11,510 bases of DNA from Clostridia bacterium (GTDB lineage: Bacteria > Bacillota > Clostridia > Christensenellales > Aristaeellaceae), in the NCBI GenBank assembly GCA_017471125.1, contig JAFUWR010000329.1:1-11510 (forward strand), in the 5' to 3' direction. The notes below the pieces were generated by a model. It was not told the origin of the DNA. It made no database searches and saw only the letters and a list, made by a program, of their open reading frames with translations. The position numbers were made by a program, and so were the translations under genes. Positions 1 through 6,070 of the stretch are shown here, piece by piece. How positions within the stretch are numbered: position 1 is the stretch's first letter; the number at the start of each line of letters is the position of its first letter.

Positions 1-4
1 TCCC

Positions 5-35
5 CGGGCGGGCGCCGCAACGGCGCCCCTACGGG
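5..35 (-). repeat. REP-like hairpin, copy 1
   Basis: An 8-bp perfect inverted repeat (GGGCGCCG at 10-17, CGGCGCCC at 21-28) with a 3-nt loop is followed by CTACGGG. On the minus strand it reads CCCGTAG, then the stem, then CGCCCG, the same plan as the copies at 2932-2957, 2975-3002 and 4903-4930. The stem sequence differs from those copies on both arms together, so pairing is kept. It may be cut by the window edge. REP-like elements of this shape are usually non-coding and dispersed; the family assignment is inferred from the four copies here. Confidence 0.65.
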
Positions 36-40
36 TATTC

Positions 41-63
41 CTGTTCCCTGTTGCCTGTTCCCT
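41..63 (-). repeat. Heptad tandem repeat array (CTGTTCC type)
   Basis: Three units of a 7-bp repeat are in register: CTGTTCC-type units start at 41, 48 and 55 with one change (TTC to TTG). Read on the minus strand the unit is GGGAACA, the same unit found on the plus strand at 4735-4762. It lies six bases after the REP-like hairpin and belongs to a dispersed heptad family also seen at 114, 4735, 8711, 11194 and 11336. Confidence 0.7.
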
Positions 64-113
64 CCGGGCGCTGGGAACATCGTCCCACGGGCAACACCCC
101 TGCGCCGTCCCCC

Positions 114-176
114 TACTGCCTACTGCCTATTGCCTACTGCCTCTCCCCTACTCCCTACTGCCTACTGCCTACTCCC
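114..176 (-). repeat. Heptad tandem repeat array (TACTGCC/TACTCCC type)
   Basis: Nine consecutive 7-bp units run in perfect register from 114 to 176: six TACTGCC or TATTGCC units, two TACTCCC and one TCTCCCC. On the minus strand the units read GGCAGTA and GGGAGTA, the same two units that make up the array at 8711-8738. The array ends 8 bases before the stop codon of the LuxR-type gene (185-187), so it would form the 3' untranslated region of that transcript. It contains no plausible gene and no classical terminator. Confidence 0.85.
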
Positions 177-184
177 TGCTTGTC

Positions 185-2560
185 CTACCGTATATCCCCC
201 AGCTCCGCGGCCCGGTTCAGGGCCTCGGCGCGGGTGGTGACATCGAGCTTTTTATAGATAAGCCCGCAGAAGTACTTGACGGTGCGCTCGGAGATGTTCA
301 GTATGGACGCAATCTTCGCGTTGCGGTAGCCCGCGATCATCAGCGAATAGACCTGATACTCCCGGTCGGTGAACACGGGCTTATTGGCCGCCTGCTTCAT
401 GTAATTGGGATAATTCGCGGCTTGCCGCCGGGTCAGCGCCAGCACGCCCCGCTCCCAGGGCTCGTCCGGCAGGGACATGGCGTTCAGCATGTCGATGATG
501 GCGATGCCCTCGTCGGCCACGACCCGCGCCAGCCGGTACCGCTTCGCCAGCCTGAGAGCCTCCTCCATCCGGCCGCGCCAGCCCTCGTCCCCGGCGCGGT
601 AGCGGCACACCGCCTCCATCAGGTCCAACTGTATCAGCATATAGGGCCGGTCGTAGCTCTCGAAGTACTGCCGCAAGAGCGCCGCGAGGAAGGGCACCTT
701 GGTCCGCTGGGCCAGTATGATGTACATCCTCAATTTGAGCATCAGGCTGTAACGGTCCATGATGACGAAGTCGCGGGTCTCGTCCGGGGCCTCGGTCTCC
801 AGCCAGTTCCGCGCGCCGCCGATGTCGCCCCGCAGCAGCGCGAGGCCGTGGCGGTACACCCACAGGTTCTGCCGAAGCCGCTGGGGATGGCGGTCCGTCA
901 GCGTCGCGATGGCGTTGTCGATCATGCGCAGGGCCTCGTCCGCGTTGCCCCGGGCCGCCTCGATGCGGCTCTGGATGCCGATGGCGGCGTAGTGGATCTC
1001 CGGGTCGCTGGCGGCGCGGTGGATGCCCTCGCGGACCTTGAGCATGGCGGTCGTGTAGTCGCCGTCCAGGTCGCACTCCAGCTCCCGCTCGGCGATGGCG
1101 ATGTCCGCCACCCCGCTGCCGCCGCGCCCCAGGGCCAGCTCGATGGGCCGCTTGAACAGGCGGTAGAGGGTCCAGCCGTGGGCCGCCCACCGGCTGAAGT
1201 CCAGGCCGCCGTTCAACAGGCTCACCCCGTTGCCCGACACGCTGAAGCCGTTGCGCCACACCGGGGACTGCCGAAGCGCCGGGGACTTCGCCGCCGCCAC
1301 GAGACGCTTTAGGGTGTTCCGGCTGCCCCGGTGGGACAGGCACAGGTCCAGGTACGCCTTGGCGTCCTCGGCCATCTGTCGGCGCGGGTCCCGGGCGGGG
1401 GTGCTGCGGATGAAGGCATCCAGCGCCTCGTACCAGCGCTCGCTCTCCTCGGCGTGGCCCTGGAGACATTCGATCTCGCACTTGCCCTTCATCAGTTCCG
1501 GGTAGGCGCGTATCGTCTCCTCCGCCAGCAGGGCGTAGCCGTCCCGGAGATCGACGTAGTCGCCGTCCGCGGGCCGGTTGAAGGTGTCGCGGATCAACAG
1601 CTCCCGTATCTTCTCCACGTCCCCGAGGGTCTTGTAGTAGGCGATGGCCCGGGGGATGCGGTCATGCAGCTCGAAGTACAGCGCCGCCCGCTTGTACTGG
1701 CCGTTGATATAGTCCTGGGTGTAGAGGTTGCGCATCTCGGCGAACAGCGCCTGCCGCACGATGGGCACGAAGGTGTACTCCCCCGCCCCGCCCCGCAGCA
1801 GCATGTAGGACTTTCGGGCGATGCCGTCCATGAGCCGCGGCGCGTCGTTGCGCCCGGTGACCATGCGGGCCATCTCCTCGGAGAAGCGCTCGAAGGGGGA
1901 CAGGTCGTACATCAGCTGCCGCTCCTGCTCCGGGAAGGCTTGCACCACGTCAGACACCAGGATGCGCTTGATGTCCGAACGGGTCTCGTCGATCAGCGGG
2001 CGCAGGGCGTCCAGGCCGCGCTTCAGGATATGCTGGGCCAGCATGTGCAGGCCGAACGCCCAGCCCCATAATAGCGCCAATATGAGCTGCACGTCGGCGG
2101 GCCGCAGCTCGATGCCGTACTCCAGGAAGAGCTGCACGACCTCCTCCCCGTCGAACATCACGAAGTCCTTGTCCAGCATGGCGATGGCCCCGGTCACGCA
2201 CAGCCGATGGAGCTCCGTCGGAAGCTGCGCCCGGCCCACCAGCACGGCGTACTGGCGCTCGTTCAGCCCCACCAGCAGCGCCGCCAGCGCCTCCACCATG
2301 GCCGGAGAGGGATCGTCCACGCTGTCGATGACCAGCAGGCCCTCCCCCGCCGCCGCGGCTCTGTCCCTAAAGGCCGTCCAGTCGTCCCGGCCGGAGTCGA
2401 AGCGCAGCACGCGCCCGTCCCAGGTGTCGCAGAGCTGGTCGAGCAGCACCGTCTTCCCGCTGTAAAAGAACGCGGAGACGTACACCACCCGCCGCTCCCT
2501 GATGAGGGCGGTCAGCGCCCGCAGCTTTTCCGTTCTCCGTATGATCGGCGGCTGTGCCAT
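185..2560 (-). CDS. LuxR-family transcriptional regulator with ATPase domain (LAL/MalT-like)
   Basis: A 791-residue regulator. Near the N-terminus is a Walker A-like loop ending YSGKT (about residues 30-37) and a Walker B-like LLVIDSVDD (about 75-83), as in STAND-type ATPases. A long helical middle resembles the TPR-like region of MalT-type proteins. The last 62 residues (about 730-791) are a LuxR helix-turn-helix: TDREYQV, then ILNISERTVKYF, then YKKLDV. Such proteins bind an inducer and ATP, oligomerise and activate promoters in the cytoplasm; the inducer and targets here are unknown. I chose the ATG at 2558-2560 because GGGGAG lies just upstream and an extended -10 box at 2591-2596 falls between it and the alternative start at 2635. 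The first Walker A residue is Ala rather than Gly. The gene appears monocistronic. Confidence 0.85.
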   Translation of the reverse strand: MAQPPIIRRTEKLRALTALIRERRVVYVSAFFYSGKTVLLDQLCDTWDGRVLRFDSGRDDWTAFRDRAAAAGEGLLVIDSVDDPSPAMVEALAALLVGLNERQYAVLVGRAQLPTELHRLCVTGAIAMLDKDFVMFDGEEVVQLFLEYGIELRPADVQLILALLWGWAFGLHMLAQHILKRGLDALRPLIDETRSDIKRILVSDVVQAFPEQERQLMYDLSPFERFSEEMARMVTGRNDAPRLMDGIARKSYMLLRGGAGEYTFVPIVRQALFAEMRNLYTQDYINGQYKRAALYFELHDRIPRAIAYYKTLGDVEKIRELLIRDTFNRPADGDYVDLRDGYALLAEETIRAYPELMKGKCEIECLQGHAEESERWYEALDAFIRSTPARDPRRQMAEDAKAYLDLCLSHRGSRNTLKRLVAAAKSPALRQSPVWRNGFSVSGNGVSLLNGGLDFSRWAAHGWTLYRLFKRPIELALGRGGSGVADIAIAERELECDLDGDYTTAMLKVREGIHRAASDPEIHYAAIGIQSRIEAARGNADEALRMIDNAIATLTDRHPQRLRQNLWVYRHGLALLRGDIGGARNWLETEAPDETRDFVIMDRYSLMLKLRMYIILAQRTKVPFLAALLRQYFESYDRPYMLIQLDLMEAVCRYRAGDEGWRGRMEEALRLAKRYRLARVVADEGIAIIDMLNAMSLPDEPWERGVLALTRRQAANYPNYMKQAANKPVFTDREYQVYSLMIAGYRNAKIASILNISERTVKYFCGLIYKKLDVTTRAEALNRAAELGDIR

Positions 2561-2590
2561 CGTCTGCTCCCCTTGCGTGGATTTTTCTAT

Positions 2591-2599
2591 ATTGTAACA
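2591..2599 (-). promoter_or_regulatory. Extended -10 promoter of the LuxR-type gene
   Basis: On the minus strand the sequence TGTTACAAT gives a -10 box TACAAT (2591-2596) with the TG motif of an extended -10 (2597-2599). The -35 position has only a poor match (TTCCAT, 17-bp spacer), which is common for extended -10 promoters. The inferred transcription start, near 2584, gives a leader of about 24 nt with the ribosome binding site inside it. Confidence 0.5.
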
Positions 2600-2680
2600 C
2601 GAATGACCAAAAAATGGAAGCGCGATATATGACAAAACGCAGAGGCCGCGCCCCTGCGTTTTGAAACACCGTCCATTCCG

Positions 2681-2881
2681 TCACGCCATCCGCTGGGCCA
2701 TCTTGCGGTTGCGCTCGGCCAGCGCTTCCATCATGGCCGCCCACAGCTCCGGCGTCCTCTCCGGGTCGATCTCGGGCGAGTCCTCGTCCTCCACATAGGG
2801 CAGGTCCCGCGCCGCCTCGATCTCCCTGATCTGTTCCTCGGTCAATTGGGCATCCGGGCTCAAGTGAAACCTGACATCCAT
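2681..2881 (-). CDS. Small acidic antitoxin-like protein
   Basis: A 66-residue, strongly charged protein. Residues 14-24 (LTEEQIREIEA) predict a helix, followed by an acidic stretch with Pro (LPYVEDEDSPEIDPE) and a basic, Met-rich C-terminal helix (LAERNRKMAQRM). This pattern resembles short antitoxin-like proteins common in Clostridia, but no named family can be assigned with certainty. The ATG at 2879-2881 is preferred over an upstream TTG (2897-2899) because GGAGGT sits 7 nt upstream of the ATG and inside the longer frame. No toxin gene (BrnT, RelE or HicA type) is found within 500 bp on either side; the neighbours are the NhaC-type and LuxR-type genes. It may be an orphan or may not be an antitoxin at all. 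Confidence 0.6.
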   Translation of the reverse strand: MDVRFHLSPDAQLTEEQIREIEAARDLPYVEDEDSPEIDPERTPELWAAMMEALAERNRKMAQRMA

Positions 2882-2931
2882 CGCGTCCACCTCCCGCAAC
2901 TGTCAGATGTCGGTCGAAGCGTCACGACATG

Positions 2932-2957
2932 CGGGCGCTGAGGGCAGCGCCCCTACG
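2932..2957 (-). repeat. REP-like hairpin, copy 2 (inverted)
   Basis: Perfect 8-bp stem GGGCGCTG (2933-2940) with CAGCGCCC (2945-2952), loop AGGG, then CTACG. The reverse complement matches the copy at 4905-4930 at 25 of 26 positions, the single difference lying in the loop. It faces copy 3, 17 bp away. Confidence 0.8.
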
Positions 2958-2974
2958 CCTCTGATGGCCAGTCT

Positions 2975-3002
2975 CCCGTAGGGGCGATGCCCTCATCGCC
3001 CG
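2975..3002 (+). repeat. REP-like hairpin, copy 3
   Basis: CCCGTAG is followed by stem GGGCGATG (2982-2989), loop CCCT, and CATCGCCC (2994-3001). Compared with copies 2 and 4 the stem carries C-to-A on one arm and G-to-T on the other, a compensatory change. With copy 2 it forms a head-to-head pair resembling the BIME arrangement of enterobacterial REPs. It lies 11 bp beyond the stop codon of the NhaC-type gene, so on that transcript it would fold as 3' structure; there is no U-tract typical of a terminator. Confidence 0.8.
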
Positions 3003-3013
3003 ACATTATAGGG

Positions 3014-4624
3014 TCAAGCCTTTCTCATGACCTTGCGCATCAGGAACAGCGCGCCGATCATCAGCGCGATGGCGACGGGCAGGGCGACGACGGCGTTGGG
3101 CACGAGGCCGGCGAAGACATAAGCCACGAAGCTGACGCCCGCCACGGTGAGGGCGTAGGGCAGCTGTGTGGACACGTGGGTGACGTGGTCGCACTGTGCC
3201 CCGGCGGAGGCCATGATGGTGGTATCGGAGATGGGCGAGCAGTGGTCGCCGCAGACCGCGCCGGCCATGCAGGCGCTGACGCACACCACGCCCAGCGGGT
3301 CGGTCAGCGGGAACACGCCCAGGGTGATGGGGATCAGTATGCCGAAGGTGCCCCAGGAGGTGCCGGTGGCGAAGGACAGGCCCACGGCGATCAGGAACAC
3401 GATGGCGGGCAGGAAGGACTTGAAGCCGGCGGCGTAGGTGTTCACCATGGCCTCCACGTACTGCTTCGCGCCCAGGCTGTCGGTCATGGCCTTGAGGCTC
3501 CAGGCGAAGGTCAGGATCAGTATGGCGGGCACCATGGACTTGAAGCCCTCGGGCACGCAGTCCATCATCTGCTTGAAGGTCAGGGTGCGGCGGATGGCGT
3601 AGTAGACCAGCGTCAGCACCAGCGTCACCGCGCTGCCCATCATCAGGCCGATGGAGGCGTCGGCGTTGGAGAAGGCGTCGATGAAGCTCTCGCCCGCGAA
3701 GAAGCCTCCGGAGTAGATCATGCCGACGACGCAGGCCACGATCAGCACCGCGATGGGCAGCACCAGGTCCACGACCTTGCCCTTGCCGCTGCCGGCGTCG
3801 CTGTCCACCTCGCCCTCGAGGCGCTTGCCGGAGAAGATGTCGCCCTTGTCCCGGGCGTTGCGCTCATGGACGGCCATCGGGCCGTACTCCAGGCCGGTGA
3901 TCGCCAGGAAGATCATCATCACGATGGTCAAAAGCGCGTAGAAGTTGAAGGGGATGGCCTTGATGAACAGGGCCAGGCCGTTGCCGTCGGACACGTAGGA
4001 CGACACCGCCGCCGCCCAGGAGCTCACCGGCGCGATGATGCACACCGGGGCCGCCGTGGCGTCGATCAGGTACGCCAGCTTCGCCCGGGAGATGCGGCTC
4101 TTGTCGGACACCGGCCGCATGACCGAGCCCACCGTCAGGCAGTTGAAGTAGTCGTCGATGAAGATCAGCACGCCCAGTGCGATGGTGGCAAGCTGCGCCC
4201 CCGCGCGGGTCCTGATGCGCTGGGACGCCCAGCGCCCGAAGGCCGCCGAGCCGCCCGCCTTGTTCATCAGCATCACCAGGATGCCCAGGATCACCAGGAA
4301 GAACAGTATGCCCACGTTGTAGGTGTCCGCCAGCGACGTGGCGATGCCGTCCACCAGCACATGGTTCAGCGTGCCCTCGATGTTGAAGTTCGAGTACAGC
4401 AGGCCGCCCGCCACGATGCCCACGCACAGCGAGCTGTACACCTCCTTGGTGATCAGCGCCAGCGCGATGGCGATGATCGGCGGCAGCAGCGACCAGAAGG
4501 TCTGGTAGAATCGGGAGGTCGCCTCGACGGCCTCCGCCGCCTCCTCCGCCAGCGCCGCCGGGATCGCCAGCAGCAATAGCGCGAGGCCCAGGGCGGCGAT
4601 GAGCGCCCTTGCGCGTCTGTTCAT
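3014..4624 (-). CDS. NhaC-family Na+/H+ antiporter
   Basis: A 536-residue polytopic inner-membrane protein expected to exchange Na+ for H+ (or a related cation-coupled substrate). Residues 8-26 form a signal-like hydrophobic stretch ending ALA, followed by a short acidic segment and then roughly ten or more membrane segments from about residue 43. Family hallmarks are IDDYFNCLTVGSVMRP (156-171), an Asp in YLIDATAAP (185-193), GTSWGTFGILIPI (421-433) and GDHCSPISDTTI (459-470). A charged loop (about 251-285) separates the two halves. GGAGGGGAG lies just upstream of the ATG. NhaC relatives also include the proposed lysine transporter LysW and malate/lactate antiporters, so the exact substrate is uncertain; there is no riboswitch-like leader here. 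Confidence 0.88.
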   Translation of the reverse strand: MNRRARALIAALGLALLLLAIPAALAEEAAEAVEATSRFYQTFWSLLPPIIAIALALITKEVYSSLCVGIVAGGLLYSNFNIEGTLNHVLVDGIATSLADTYNVGILFFLVILGILVMLMNKAGGSAAFGRWASQRIRTRAGAQLATIALGVLIFIDDYFNCLTVGSVMRPVSDKSRISRAKLAYLIDATAAPVCIIAPVSSWAAAVSSYVSDGNGLALFIKAIPFNFYALLTIVMMIFLAITGLEYGPMAVHERNARDKGDIFSGKRLEGEVDSDAGSGKGKVVDLVLPIAVLIVACVVGMIYSGGFFAGESFIDAFSNADASIGLMMGSAVTLVLTLVYYAIRRTLTFKQMMDCVPEGFKSMVPAILILTFAWSLKAMTDSLGAKQYVEAMVNTYAAGFKSFLPAIVFLIAVGLSFATGTSWGTFGILIPITLGVFPLTDPLGVVCVSACMAGAVCGDHCSPISDTTIMASAGAQCDHVTHVSTQLPYALTVAGVSFVAYVFAGLVPNAVVALPVAIALMIGALFLMRKVMRKA

Positions 4625-4653
4625 GTGTCTCCCCTCCAGTATGTGTCATTTTT

Positions 4654-4669
4654 CCGTATCATTATACGG
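4654..4669 (-). promoter_or_regulatory. -10 box of the NhaC-type gene inside a palindrome
   Basis: On the minus strand a perfect TATAAT (4661-4666) lies about 37 bp before the start codon. It sits inside the inverted repeat CCGTAT (4654-4659), 4-bp spacer, ATACGG (4664-4669). No good -35 box is seen 16-18 bp upstream, which suggests activator dependence or simply a weak promoter. The palindrome could be an operator; this is inferred from position only. Confidence 0.5.
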
Positions 4670-4734
4670 TCGGCGCGTTAAACCTCTGTGTCGTTGGGTT
4701 TATGGATGTGTTGTTTCTTTAGCATGGTAAATGA

Positions 4735-4769
4735 GGGAACAGGGAGCAGGGAACAGGGAACAGGAAGTG
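4735..4769 (+). repeat. Heptad tandem repeat array (GGGAACA type)
   Basis: Five 7-bp units in register: GGGAACA (4735), GGGAGCA (4742), GGGAACA (4749), GGGAACA (4756), GGAAGTG (4763). The first four give four GGG runs with 4-nt loops, a canonical G-quadruplex pattern. The array stops exactly where the terminal inverted repeat of the next element starts (4770). It lies in the 366-bp region between the divergent NhaC-type and sortase genes, which holds no gene. Confidence 0.8.
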
Positions 4770-4898
4770 ACGACCTCTCCGTCATTTGCTGCGCAAATGC
4801 CACCTCCCCTGATAGGGGAGGCAAGAGGGTCACGATATACACGCGGCAGCCTTGGCTCCCCTCCCAGGGGAGCTGGCGCACAGCGCCTGAGAGGTCGT
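4770..4898. repeat. 129-bp multi-hairpin element with 10-bp terminal inverted repeats (MITE-like)
   Basis: The ends are a perfect 10-bp inverted repeat, ACGACCTCTC (4770-4779) and GAGAGGTCGT (4889-4898). Inside are four perfect hairpins: CATTTGC/GCAAATG (4783-4799), CCTCCCC/GGGGAGG (4803-4821), GCTCCCCT/AGGGGAGC (4855-4873) and GGCGC/GCGCC (4875-4887). The layout resembles small non-coding dispersed elements that I recall from intergenic regions of gut Clostridia, with the same order of CCTCCCC and GCTCCCCT hairpins. No coding frame or transposase is present, and no clear target-site duplication is visible. Confidence 0.75.
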
Positions 4899-4902
4899 TA
4901 CC

Positions 4903-4930
4903 CCCGTAGGGGCGCTGCCCCCAGCGCCCG
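4903..4930 (+). repeat. REP-like hairpin, copy 4
   Basis: CCCGTAG followed by stem GGGCGCTG (4910-4917), loop CCCC and CAGCGCCC (4922-4929). It is nearly identical to copy 2 in reverse complement. It starts 4 bp after the 129-bp element and ends 4 bp before the -35 box of the sortase promoter. Confidence 0.8.
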
Positions 4931-4934
4931 AGGC

Positions 4935-4963
4935 TTGCTTTTATCGCAGAAAGGTATTATAAT
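4935..4963 (+). promoter_or_regulatory. Sigma-A-type promoter of the sortase gene
   Basis: TTGCTT (4935-4940), a 17-bp spacer and a perfect TATAAT (4958-4963). The transcript would start near 4970 and leave a leader of about 20 nt containing GGAGG before the ATG at 4991. Confidence 0.7.
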
Positions 4964-4990
4964 GGGTATACAAACGATCAGGAGGACGGT

Positions 4991-6070
4991 ATGTCCAAAA
5001 AGAAAAAGACCGGCCTGACCTCCCGCGAGCGGCGGCGGCTGACCATCGCCTGCGTGGTGCTGGGCGCGATGATGCTGGGCCTGGGCGGGTACGTGGCGGG
5101 CTGGTATGCCAATCGCGCCCGCATCGAGGGCGACGCCAAGCGCTACCAGGCCATGTACGCGCCGGAGGATACGGCCACGGTCGAACCGACGGTCACGGTC
5201 GAGCCGACCGCGACGCCGACCACAGCGCCGACGGCCACGCCGACCTCCGCGCCCACAGCCACGGCAGAGCCGACCGAAGCGCCTACGGCGACACCCACAG
5301 AAACGCCAACCGCGGCACCGACAGCGACGCCTACCGCGACGCCGACGCCCACGGAAGCGCCGACCCTGGAGCCGGACCCGGTAGCGGTGGACGTGCCCAT
5401 CCCCACGCCCAACGAAAGCACGCTGGTGTTCGCGCTGCCCACGCCGCCGCCGGTGCAGGCGTCCTTCGGCGAGCTGCTGTCCCACAACCCGGACACGGTG
5501 GGCTACCTGGACCTGGACGGGCTGATTTCGCTGCCGGTGGTGCAGCGGCTCGACGACAACGACTTCTACCTGACCCACAACTTCGACGGCGCCGAGGCCC
5601 GGGAGGGCGCGCTGTTCCTGGACGGCGTGAACCGGCTGGTGCCCGAGGACGACTGCCTGATCGTCTACGGCCACAACATGAAGAACGGCTCCATGTTCGG
5701 CCAGCTCCACCGCTACGAGGACCCCGCCTACGCCCGGCGGCACCCGCTGGTCCGCTTCGACACGATCTACGAGAACCGCCAGTACGCGCCCATCGCGGCC
5801 TTCACCGCCAGCATGGACCCCGCCGACGACCACTACTTCGAGGTGCGCCAGTTCCTGTTCGACGAGACAGGCTTCGAGCTGTTCGCCCTCAAGCTCCAGG
5901 CCCGCAGCGCGTGGCGCTCGCCGCTGGAGGCCCGCTACGGCGACCGGCTGCTGCTGCTGGTCACCTGCGACTATTCGGACAAGGAAGGGCGGTTCATACT
6001 GGCCCTGCGGCAGCTCCGCCCGGACGAGAGCCCGGACGTTGTGGCGAATACCATAAGGGATTCTTTATAA
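4991..6070 (+). CDS. srtB: Class B sortase with Thr/Pro-rich wall spacer
   Basis: A 359-residue membrane-anchored transpeptidase that cleaves sorting signals and attaches proteins to peptidoglycan or builds pili. Order: basic cytoplasmic N-terminus (KKKK and RERRR), one membrane helix (about 19-40), a low-complexity Thr/Pro/Ala/Glu spacer (about 62-140) and the catalytic domain (about 155-345). Catalytic residues are His228 in YGHNM, Cys326 in LLVTCDYS and Arg334 in EGRF, the class B layout. GGAGG lies 5 nt before the ATG. Class B sortases are usually 220-300 residues, so the spacer accounts for the extra length. No protein with an LPXTG- or NPQTN-like signal is encoded in the window, so its substrates are elsewhere or outside. 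The stop codon overlaps the convergent glycosylase gene. Confidence 0.9.
   Translation: MSKKKKTGLTSRERRRLTIACVVLGAMMLGLGGYVAGWYANRARIEGDAKRYQAMYAPEDTATVEPTVTVEPTATPTTAPTATPTSAPTATAEPTEAPTATPTETPTAAPTATPTATPTPTEAPTLEPDPVAVDVPIPTPNESTLVFALPTPPPVQASFGELLSHNPDTVGYLDLDGLISLPVVQRLDDNDFYLTHNFDGAEAREGALFLDGVNRLVPEDDCLIVYGHNMKNGSMFGQLHRYEDPAYARRHPLVRFDTIYENRQYAPIAAFTASMDPADDHYFEVRQFLFDETGFELFALKLQARSAWRSPLEARYGDRLLLLVTCDYSDKEGRFILALRQLRPDESPDVVANTIRDSL
5174..5410 (+). repeat. Coding low-complexity Thr-Pro repeat in sortase
   Basis: The DNA for residues 62 to about 140 is an imperfect tandem of short TP-containing motifs (TATPT, TAPTATPT, TEAPT), built largely from ACG/ACC, CCG/CCC and GCG/GCC codons. 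Its antisense strand gives a false Val/Gly frame. Such spacers are thought to span the cell wall; repeat number is likely to vary between strains. Confidence 0.75.

Noticed and set aside
114..176. CRISPR array
   Set aside because: The units are 7 bp and contiguous with no spacers, and no cas genes are present.
51..257. 68-residue frame starting in the heptad arrays
   Set aside because: Its Tyr-Cys-Leu-Leu-Pro repeats are a translation of the heptads, and it overlaps the LuxR-type C-terminus.
2561..2635. N-terminal extension of the LuxR-type protein to residue -25
   Set aside because: It would start upstream of the predicted extended -10 promoter and has no ribosome binding site, unlike the ATG at 2558-2560.
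2987..4579. 530-residue plus-strand frame opposite the antiporter gene
   Set aside because: Rich in His, Gly, Gln and Asp with no domain or membrane pattern; it is the antisense shadow of a GC-rich gene whose own frame shows clear NhaC motifs.
4770..4898. tRNA or small riboswitch
   Set aside because: The multi-hairpin layout looks cloverleaf-like, but there is no T-loop GTTCRANNC, no anticodon arm and no CCA-type end; terminal inverted repeats fit a dispersed element better.
4898..5833. 311-residue minus-strand frame over the sortase
   Set aside because: Low-complexity Val/Gly/Arg composition produced by the antisense of the Thr/Pro codon repeat.
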